From assembly GCA_002428605.1 (NCBI GenBank), contig DIXH01000027.1:8260-19616 (forward strand): 11,357 bases of DNA, in the 5' to 3' direction. The notes under the pieces are model-generated. The model was not told the origin of the DNA. It did not search any database and worked only from the letters and a program-made list of their open reading frames with translations. This document shows positions 1 through 5,532 of the stretch, in pieces (position 1 is the first letter of the stretch; each line of letters opens with the position of its first letter). A program made the position numbers and the translations under genes. The DNA is from Clostridiaceae bacterium UBA6085. Lineage in GTDB: Bacteria > Bacillota > Clostridia > Clostridiales > Clostridiaceae.

Positions 1-371
1 AAAGTAAGTCCCATTAGCTCACTGAGCTTTGTCGCACCCTTTTCTGATACTCCGCTCACAGTCAGAGTATTCGTGTCAGTGCCATTTGTGAATACATAGG
101 TGCCGCCCCATGGATTCTCATCCTTCACTCCGAGTTTGCTCATTTCTGCTTCAAGCTTTGCCTGGTCTGGATATTTTCCTTCGCTTACATAGTAAGTAAG
201 GGTAGCAGTCTGGTATGCCCTGATGTCTGCAAGGGCTGCTGTTGCCTTGCTCTTCTCTATTGCACTAAGCGCTGCCGGAGTGACTATGGTTGCAAGTACG
301 GCGATGATGGCAGTTACGATAAGCAGTTCAACAAGTGTGAAACCCCTCTGTTTTTTCATTGTCTTTTTCAT
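1..371 (-). CDS. Type IV pilin / GspG-like pseudopilin, 3' part cut by window edge
   Basis: Structural subunit (or pseudopilin) of a type IV pilus-like filament, inserted in the cytoplasmic membrane and processed by a prepilin peptidase before assembly. 123 codons are visible from ATG 371 and no stop is reached, so the C-terminus lies left of the window. The leader is short and basic (MKKTMKKQRG), followed by the class III signal FTLVELLIV. Cleavage is expected after Gly10, giving mature Phe1 and the conserved Glu5. A hydrophobic helix covers about residues 11-33. Downstream, a helix with EKSKATAALADIRAYQ and then YPDQ and NPWGGTYVF recall the GspG/type IV pilin fold. GAAAGGGG at 387-380 is spaced 8 nt from ATG 371, which favours that start over the in-frame ATG at 359. 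The prepilin peptidase gene lies upstream across a 424 bp gap. Whether it is the major pilin, a minor pilin or a pseudopilin cannot be decided. Confidence 0.9.
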   Translation of the reverse strand, partial: MKKTMKKQRGFTLVELLIVTAIIAVLATIVTPAALSAIEKSKATAALADIRAYQTATLTYYVSEGKYPDQAKLEAEMSKLGVKDENPWGGTYVFTNGTDTNTLTVSGVSEKGATKLSELMGLT

Positions 372-426
372 CAAAGAAACCCCTTTCGATTCTGTTAGAT
401 GCTTGTGTCGGTTTTGAAAGAACTTT

Positions 427-456
427 TCTATAAGTCTTATAATTTGATCTGCTCAA
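427..456 (-). promoter_or_regulatory. Possible sigma-A promoter of the pilin gene
   Basis: On the minus strand TTGAGC (456-451) is followed after 18 nt by TATAGA (432-427). Each hexamer matches 4 of 6 consensus positions. It would start transcription near 420 and leave about 50 nt of leader before ATG 371. The surrounding DNA is very AT-rich, so chance matches are likely. This is a weak call. Confidence 0.25.
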
Positions 457-675
457 GCCTTATTTAATGCCTACTTGATAAGGATCTTCTTCGAATAACT
501 TATCTGATGATCATATTTAAAGAATAACTATCAGTAGATAATCAATATAAAGTAAAACAGAAAATCAATGGTAAAAATATATCATGACTTTCTGATATTT
601 ACAACAAATAGTTAAAAGTAATATTTTACCTATTGTTAAATTATTTATTTATATATTTAGTATAATTCCGAAAAC

Positions 676-776
676 GAATCTGCTATTTTGACCGAATCCG
701 TCTTAAAATTTCAGGAGTTGCATGCAATCTTGAAATAAACATTAGTTTTTAAAGAATCTGTCTTTTTGACGGATCC
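676..776. repeat. Two-copy direct repeat, 676-699 and 754-776
   Basis: Both copies follow the plus-strand pattern GAATCTG-N3-TTTTGAC-SGA(A)TCC: copy 1 at 676-699 has CTA as N3 and CGAATCC at the end, and copy 2 at 754-776 has TCT and GGATCC. The starts are 78 bp apart. The repeat lies upstream of the pilin gene and downstream of the peptidase gene. It could be a pair of protein-binding sites or decayed copies of a small repeat. No known operator was recognised. Confidence 0.5.
754..776 (-). terminator. Weak stem-loop after prepilin peptidase gene
   Basis: On the minus strand GGATCCGTC (776-768) can pair with GACAGATTC (762-754) around an AAAAA loop. This gives nine positions with one C-A mismatch and one G-T wobble. 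It begins 20 nt past the TAA stop at 796. Only three T residues follow, then TTTAAAAAC, so termination would be leaky at best. It overlaps copy 2 of the direct repeat. Confidence 0.3.
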
Positions 777-795
777 TATGTCGAAAAGTACTTGG

Positions 796-1542
796 TTAAA
801 ACGCTGAAAGATAGGCCCCAACCGCTTCCTTACCAATCAGCAATGCGACATAGAAGCCAAGTATAAGGAATGGACCGAATGGGACCGAATCCCTTCTGCC
901 CATTTTTCTTGATACCAGAAGGTAGGTACCGACCATGCCTCCTGCGATGCTGGCTATGAAGAAGGCAAAGGCTGTGAGCTGTGGCCCTAGCAGCATGCCG
1001 ATGATGAGAAGGAGCCATGCATCCCCCCAGCCCATTCCACCTCTTGTTATTATGATGACCAGGGCTATCAGCCCGAAGCCTGCGGCTCCGGAGAGGATGT
1101 TTTCAGCCGCTTTACCATGATTCACCTGCTGGTATGCGAGGTAAAGCGCAGATAAGAATAGGCCGAACCAGATAGTGACATTGAAGATATCCTGATACCT
1201 GAAGTCAAGTATCCCTATGACAATGAAGAGGGACGCGGCTATTGCAAATACGACTGACTGAGCGCTCCATCCGAACCTCAGGTATATCAGTGCATAGAGG
1301 ATCCCATTTGCGAGCTCAACAATAGGATACTGCGGAGAGATCCTCTTTCCGCAGTATCCGCATTTACCCTTTAAATACATGTAGCTTACTACAGGTATCA
1401 GATGTGCAGGTTTCAACCTTTTGCCGCATTCGTTGCAGCGGCTCGATGGGAAGGCAATGTTTTCACCGAGTGGAAGCCTGAAAACAAGTACGTTCAGGAA
1501 TGAGCCTGTTATAAGGCCGTATATGAGAAAAAGTAAAGTCAT
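796..1542 (-). CDS. pilD: Type IV prepilin peptidase/N-methyltransferase (PilD/GspO family)
   Basis: Membrane aspartyl protease that cleaves the leader from prepilins, with an N-terminal domain that in this family methylates the new N-terminus. Counted from ATG 1542 it has 248 residues, usual for the family. The N-terminus (GSFLNVLVFRLP) is typical, followed by a zinc-type tetracysteine cluster C36xxC39 and C61xxC64, then several membrane helices. The two catalytic Asp are D113 (ILDFRYQDIF, where family members often have LP in place of IF) and D174 (GMGWGD). The residue two after the second Asp, usually Lys, is Trp176 here. An in-frame ATG exists at 1560, only 3 nt past the pilT stop. I prefer 1542 because GGAG (1552-1549) lies 6 nt before it and the product then starts at the hydrophobic segment. 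It is cotranscribed with pilT, and the pilin gene downstream is a likely substrate. Confidence 0.95.
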   Translation of the reverse strand: MTLLFLIYGLITGSFLNVLVFRLPLGENIAFPSSRCNECGKRLKPAHLIPVVSYMYLKGKCGYCGKRISPQYPIVELANGILYALIYLRFGWSAQSVVFAIAASLFIVIGILDFRYQDIFNVTIWFGLFLSALYLAYQQVNHGKAAENILSGAAGFGLIALVIIITRGGMGWGDAWLLLIIGMLLGPQLTAFAFFIASIAGGMVGTYLLVSRKMGRRDSVPFGPFLILGFYVALLIGKEAVGAYLSAF

Positions 1543-1563
1543 CGTGTTCTCCGATCTCATTTA

Positions 1564-2637
1564 TCAGCCTGTTACAAGCCGTAAGTTCATTGTCATTTCC
1601 TTCAGGACCGCTTCCCTGTCATGAGCGAAGGCAAGTGCGGTTTCCCTTGTTATCTTCTTGTTCTCGAAAAGCTTCAGGATGGCTCCGTCCATTGTCCTCA
1701 TGCCAGCCCCTGAGCCTGTCTGGATCTGATTCTGTAGCATGTGGGTCTTGCCCTCTCTGATAAGGTTCCTTATTGCGGGAGTTCCTGTCATTACCTCGAA
1801 TGCACCCTCACGTCCTGATTCGTCAGCTTTTGGAAGCAGCTGCTGAGATATTATCCCCTCTAGCACCATCGAAAGCTGAAGCCTTACCTGAGCTTGCTGA
1901 TGCGGCGGGAACACATCTATTATCCTGTCCACTGTCTTTGCCGCACCTGAAGTGTGCAGTGTCGATAGCACAAGATGACCCGTTTCAGCCGCGGTAATGG
2001 CAGTGCTTATCGTTTCAAGGTCCCTGATCTCGCCTACCAGGATGACATCAGAGTCCTGCCTGAGAGCTGACCTGAGCGCGGAAGGGAAGCCTATCGAGTC
2101 CTTGGTAATCTCCCTCTGGCTTATCACGCACTTCTTGTGCTTGTGGATGTATTCGACCGGATCCTCAAGGGTTATGATGTGCCCTTCCCTTGTGGTGTTT
2201 ATCCTGTCTATCATGGATGCCAGAGTGGTTGACTTTCCGCTTCCGGTTGGCCCTGTTACAAGCACAAGTCCCTTCTTCAAACCGCAGAAGATGTCTGCGA
2301 CAGGCGGAAGGCCGAGCCTTTCAAGGCTCAGAATATCTGATCCGACTATCCTGAATGCTGCCGAGAGGCCTCTTCTTTCCTTGAAGAAGTTCACCCTGCA
2401 CCGTCCGTACATACTGGGGTATGAACAGTCAAACTCCCCCTTTTCAGCCAGTATTCCCCTATCTTCCCTTGGCACGACCCTTTCCATGGTCTTTTCAATG
2501 TCTTCCTTCAGCAAATGTGCTTCCTCAAGCTCCCTGAGTGACCCGTTTATCCTCGCCATAGGCTTTGCGCCAGGTGCCAGATGTATGTCCGACGCACCCA
2601 TCTGAACGGCCTTTCTAAGCAGCGTATCAATGTCCAT
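1564..2637 (-). CDS. pilT: Type IV pilus retraction ATPase PilT
   Basis: Hexameric cytoplasmic ATPase that disassembles pilin from the pilus base and powers twitching. The 357 residues match the usual PilT length. The N-terminal domain carries ASDIHL (15-20). The C-terminal ATPase domain has Walker A GPTGSGKST (129-137), Asp box ITLEDPVEY (155-163), Walker B with DVILVGEIRD (197-206, Glu203) and His box STLHTS (225-230). The PilT hallmark AIRNLIRE occurs at 288-295, which separates it from PilB/GspE extension ATPases. PilB-type zinc cysteines are absent. ATG 2637 is preceded by AAGGGG with 8 nt spacing, and this site overlaps the TGA of the upstream EAL gene. That implies cotranslation or coupling in one operon with the phosphodiesterase and pilD. 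No PilB or PilC is visible in the window. Confidence 0.97.
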   Translation of the reverse strand: MDIDTLLRKAVQMGASDIHLAPGAKPMARINGSLRELEEAHLLKEDIEKTMERVVPREDRGILAEKGEFDCSYPSMYGRCRVNFFKERRGLSAAFRIVGSDILSLERLGLPPVADIFCGLKKGLVLVTGPTGSGKSTTLASMIDRINTTREGHIITLEDPVEYIHKHKKCVISQREITKDSIGFPSALRSALRQDSDVILVGEIRDLETISTAITAAETGHLVLSTLHTSGAAKTVDRIIDVFPPHQQAQVRLQLSMVLEGIISQQLLPKADESGREGAFEVMTGTPAIRNLIREGKTHMLQNQIQTGSGAGMRTMDGAILKLFENKKITRETALAFAHDREAVLKEMTMNLRLVTG

Positions 2638-2650
2638 AATCCTATCCCCT

Positions 2651-4948
2651 TCACCTTATGTTTTTATATTGTTGATTTTCATCTGTTTCATGAGCAATGG
2701 AATTTTTTCTGTCAAGAAGCTCTATTGCCTTATCCTTCAAAAGGGGCTTACTTATAAGGTAACCCTGATAGTAATCGCATCCGTTTGCCTTGAGGTAATC
2801 CCTCTGCAAGGCTGTCTCGACACCCTCCGCTACCGTTGCAAGCCCTGTCCTGTGTGCCATTGAGATGATGTCACCGACTATGCTGTTATTGTCGCCTGTT
2901 CCTTTAATGGAGCTGATGAAGCTTCGGTCGATCTTCAGTGTATCAACCTGAAGCTCCTTTAGCCTGTGAAGCGAAGAATAGCCTGTACCAAAGTCGTCAA
3001 GGTGTGTCCTTATACCCTGGTTCCTGAGCTGACCGAGCCTTTCATTGATCTCCTCAAAGTCTTCTACAAGTATTGATTCTGTGATCTCAATCTCGATCAT
3101 CGACGGATCGGCACCGCACCTGCCGATGATATCCCTGACACCTTCAGCGAAGCACTCCCTCATGAGCTGTACCCCCGATACGTTCACAGCGACCTTAATG
3201 CCATGGTTTCCTGAAGACTCAAGCATCCTGAGAAATTCGCAGGCTTCCCTGAAGATCACTTCACCGAGTTGGCAGATTATCTGCTTCCTTTCTGCGATCC
3301 TGATGAATTCCATCGGCATGACAAGTCCAAGAGCCTTTGACTCAAACCTGGCAAGCGCCTCGAAACCTGTTATCCTGTCATCCTGCATTGCTGCCATCGG
3401 CTGGAACACGAGATAGAACCTTCCGTCTCCTTCTCCCTGAAGAAGCTTTGAAAGCTCTTCCTCTATTGCTTCTTCCCTTTGCAGCTCATATTCCATATAG
3501 CTGTCAAAGAAGGCAAGGCTGCTGTCTTCAGGATCCTTTATAGAGCCCAGTGAGACTGAAGCCTCCTTCAGCAGCTGTTCAGCTGACTTCCTGGATCCTT
3601 CAGTGTCTGAGATACCTACCTGTACTGAGAGATACTTGAATGATTCATGGAGCCTGAATGGTTTCGCGAAAAGGTCATCGATCCTCATCGCAATGGCCCT
3701 CGACTCATTCCTGTTCCTGCACTCCTCATGAAGCAGAACGAACCTGTCCGCAGCATACCTGTAAAGTGTTATGCCGTTTTTAGCCAAAGCTTCCAGCCTT
3801 TCTGCGATCTCCTTCAGCATCCTGTCCCCGGTCTCATGACCGAGGGTCATGCTGATGTCCCTGAAATCATTTAGGTTAACCATCAGCAGGGCAATACCTG
3901 AGTTCCTGTCCCTTGAAAGCTTGTCTTCAAGTACCTCCTTGAGGTAGAGGCTGTTTGGAAGACCGGTTAGACCATCGGTGTAAGCCAGCTTCCAGAGCCT
4001 CTTGTCCTTCCTGTAAGATGAAAGGATCATGAACAGGAGAACAGCATAGATTGTAACTAAAAGGAACATGCCAAGGTTCGACAGTAGGACTATTAGGGAA
4101 TCAGTGCCTTTGATCTCAAATCCTGCGATAAGCGAGCCTGCACCTGACCCTCCGCTGTATACAGGGACCATTACCCTGTATATCCGGTCCCAGTCGGTTC
4201 CGGAGTCAGAAGCCAGAATCTGGCCGTTAATTACTGCCAGCCTTTCATCCTCTTCCAGAAATTTCCCCTTCAGGTTTTCATCCGTGCTTCCGACTATCCT
4301 GAAATCCCTGTCGGCATATGAGGCATATCTTATGGAGCCCGTTCCCTTTATTTCCTTTAGCAGCTCATCAAGCTCAAGTCCGGATGTCATAGTTCCGATT
4401 TCAGCTTCACTGATACCGACCTGGACGAATCCTCCGGCTGAAAGCCTGAGATAACCGTATTTGACATGTCCACCCCTGACCGAATCCTCCCTGATTTCCC
4501 CCACCTGGGAGATCAGAGTGCTGTCATAGAAGTCACGTGCCGGATGCCCGGCCTTTGGAGAAAAGCCTATATAAGCCTCGTCTGCAGAATTTATCACAGT
4601 ACCTGATTCATCGTATATCAGTATTGAATTGACACCAATGGTCCTTGCCAAAGCCCTCAGGTCATCCGGATCAGGATCACTTGTCCCGGATATGGCTTTT
4701 GCGGCTGACATTATCCTTTTATCAAGAAGCCCGTCGACTATCCTCTGGGCTTCCAGCGCCTTTCCCATGCCGTGGGAATGCCCCCTGGTGTAGCTGAGGT
4801 ATTCCTTCCTCATGCTTGTGTAGCTCCACTCCCTGATACCTCTAATCATGAATGTTCCGACTGATGCGAATATTGCTGAAACTGATATTATCGAGATGAC
4901 AAAAGTCTTGAGGTGTGACTTCTTTAACCTGTATGCATTCATTTTCAT
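2651..4948 (-). CDS. Membrane sensor with degenerate GGDEF and intact EAL domain; predicted c-di-GMP phosphodiesterase
   Basis: Predicted hydrolase of cyclic di-GMP, anchored in the cytoplasmic membrane. Counted from ATG 4948 it has 765 residues: basic N-terminus, membrane helix about 16-35, extracytoplasmic CACHE-like region about 40-280, second helix about 284-308, GGDEF-like domain about 320-490, EAL domain about 505-750. The GGDEF signature is replaced by AADRF (399-403), so cyclase activity is unlikely. The EAL domain keeps E530 of EAL, N589, E621 and E624 (EITE), D651/D652 (DDFGTGYSS), K672, E708 and Q728, so hydrolysis is expected. The CACHE assignment rests on topology and length only. 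The start is chosen by GGGAGG (4959-4954) 5 nt before ATG 4948; an upstream in-frame ATG at 4963 has no good site. The gene heads the pilT-pilD unit and is a paralogue of the 8248-10167 gene. Confidence 0.9.
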   Translation of the reverse strand: MKMNAYRLKKSHLKTFVISIISVSAIFASVGTFMIRGIREWSYTSMRKEYLSYTRGHSHGMGKALEAQRIVDGLLDKRIMSAAKAISGTSDPDPDDLRALARTIGVNSILIYDESGTVINSADEAYIGFSPKAGHPARDFYDSTLISQVGEIREDSVRGGHVKYGYLRLSAGGFVQVGISEAEIGTMTSGLELDELLKEIKGTGSIRYASYADRDFRIVGSTDENLKGKFLEEDERLAVINGQILASDSGTDWDRIYRVMVPVYSGGSGAGSLIAGFEIKGTDSLIVLLSNLGMFLLVTIYAVLLFMILSSYRKDKRLWKLAYTDGLTGLPNSLYLKEVLEDKLSRDRNSGIALLMVNLNDFRDISMTLGHETGDRMLKEIAERLEALAKNGITLYRYAADRFVLLHEECRNRNESRAIAMRIDDLFAKPFRLHESFKYLSVQVGISDTEGSRKSAEQLLKEASVSLGSIKDPEDSSLAFFDSYMEYELQREEAIEEELSKLLQGEGDGRFYLVFQPMAAMQDDRITGFEALARFESKALGLVMPMEFIRIAERKQIICQLGEVIFREACEFLRMLESSGNHGIKVAVNVSGVQLMRECFAEGVRDIIGRCGADPSMIEIEITESILVEDFEEINERLGQLRNQGIRTHLDDFGTGYSSLHRLKELQVDTLKIDRSFISSIKGTGDNNSIVGDIISMAHRTGLATVAEGVETALQRDYLKANGCDYYQGYLISKPLLKDKAIELLDRKNSIAHETDENQQYKNIR

Positions 4949-5119
4949 GTCAGCCTCCCGCATCCTTGGTAATGCAGGCGCAGCCCACAGTATGTCATGT
5001 GTCCTGAAGTATTTCCGGAATCAAATGATATTGTCCGGTCAATATGCAATATTCGCAGCTTCTTTGTATATTGGACAATCTGATAGTTATGGCTGTCCCA
5101 GCATTTCATATGCATATTT
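4949..5119 (-). promoter_or_regulatory. Long 5' leader with mutually exclusive stems
   Basis: In the predicted leader RNA, ATTGTCC (5079-5073) can pair either with upstream GGACA (5098-5094) or with downstream GGACAAT (5036-5030). The latter segment overlaps CCGG (5038-5035), which can instead pair with CCGG (5018-5015). Such competing pairings are a hallmark of leader-based control, but the stems are short (4-7 bp). No known c-di-GMP riboswitch core was recognised. Confidence 0.25.
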
Positions 5120-5125
5120 ACTTTA

Positions 5126-5155
5126 ATTATATATTCTTTGGTCATACCATGTAAA
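5126..5155 (-). promoter_or_regulatory. Predicted sigma-A promoter for the EAL-pilT-pilD operon
   Basis: On the minus strand TTTACA (5155-5150, 5 of 6 to consensus) is separated by 18 nt from a perfect TATAAT (5131-5126). Transcription would begin near 5119, leaving a leader of about 170 nt before ATG 4948. It lies downstream of the terminator at 5323-5349, as expected for a fresh transcription unit. Local AT-richness lowers certainty. Confidence 0.5.
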
Positions 5156-5268
5156 TTGAATATATTCTCTTAATTTCGTATTATATTTATTGAAGTTTAT
5201 ATAATATATTTAAATTTATAATATTTATATCCAAACTCCCTGTCAGCAGTTATAAGCGAAATAATGCA

Positions 5269-5280
5269 CCTTTTAAAAGG
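5269..5280. repeat. Perfect 12 bp palindrome
   Basis: CCTTTTAAAAGG is fully self-complementary. It lies between the terminator of one operon and the promoter of the next. Its flanks (TGCA on the left, CACA on the right) extend the symmetry only partly. It may be a dimeric regulator site, but no family is assigned. Confidence 0.3.
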
Positions 5281-5322
5281 CACAAGCTAGGCAGGAAATA
5301 TATTTTTACAAAAAAGTGCAAA

Positions 5323-5349
5323 AAAGAAGCCCTGAATGCACTTCAGGGC
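5323..5349 (-). terminator. Rho-independent terminator of the HD-GYP operon
   Basis: On the minus strand GCCCTGAA (5349-5342), loop GTGCA (5341-5337) and TTCAGGGC (5336-5329) form a perfect 8 bp stem. It is followed directly by TTCTTTTTT and, a little further, by a second T tract. It sits about 180 nt past the TAG stop at 5533, so the transcript has an unusually long 3' untranslated region. Confidence 0.85.
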
Positions 5350-5383
5350 CGCCAAGACCATTTCATATCAATTTTTTCAGCTT

Positions 5384-5406
5384 CAGCACCTGTGTTATTG
5401 GTGCTG
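5384..5406. other. Stem-loop in the 3' untranslated region
   Basis: CAGCACC (5384-5390) and GGTGCTG (5400-5406) form a perfect 7 bp stem around a 9 nt loop. There is no T tract on either side, so it is not a typical terminator. It lies between the HD-GYP stop codon and the real terminator and may affect transcript stability. Confidence 0.4.
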
Positions 5407-5532
5407 CTAATGCAATAGAGTAAGATTTACTACCAATGCATATTTTGTCACTTTTTGTTAAACATTTAATTATATATTCAGTTGTACTTATCCTGTCATT
5501 TCGTGATTATTTGAAATAACCTTGTTCCAATA

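Larger units (their letters stand above)
372..795. other. AT-rich intergenic region between pilin and prepilin peptidase genes
   Basis: No credible coding sequence is seen on either strand in these 424 bases. The stretch is strongly AT-rich, especially 520-665. It holds the pilin ribosome binding site (380-387), a possible pilin promoter (427-456), a direct repeat pair (676-699 and 754-776), and a weak stem-loop just after the peptidase gene. The size of the gap suggests that the pilin gene is mainly its own transcription unit. Confidence 0.7.
4964..5322. other. AT-rich intergenic region between the two c-di-GMP gene sets
   Basis: No convincing gene is seen on either strand. The region contains the promoter and leader of the EAL-pilT-pilD operon, a very AT-rich tract at about 5105-5235, and a perfect 12 bp palindrome CCTTTTAAAAGG at 5269-5280. 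The terminator of the preceding operon ends the region at its upstream side. The palindrome lies over 100 bp upstream of the predicted promoter and could be an operator or a chance AT-rich symmetry. Confidence 0.6.

Noticed and set aside
1997..2605. Plus-strand 202-codon open frame
   Set aside because: It is antisense to pilT, whose motifs are unmistakable, and shows no domain of its own.
2651..4948. Active diguanylate cyclase function for this GGDEF-like domain
   Set aside because: The signature is AADRF, which lacks the glycines and the catalytic acidic residue at the fourth position.
4945..5145. Minus-strand 66-codon reading frame in the leader whose TGA overlaps the EAL start as ATGA
   Set aside because: Its ATG lies inside the predicted promoter spacer, no ribosome binding site precedes it, and the composition is not protein-like. 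The overlap is probably chance, although a leader peptide is not fully excluded.
4964..5320. Known c-di-GMP riboswitch
   Set aside because: I looked for the conserved cores of the c-di-GMP-I and c-di-GMP-II classes here and in the other intergenic regions and found neither.
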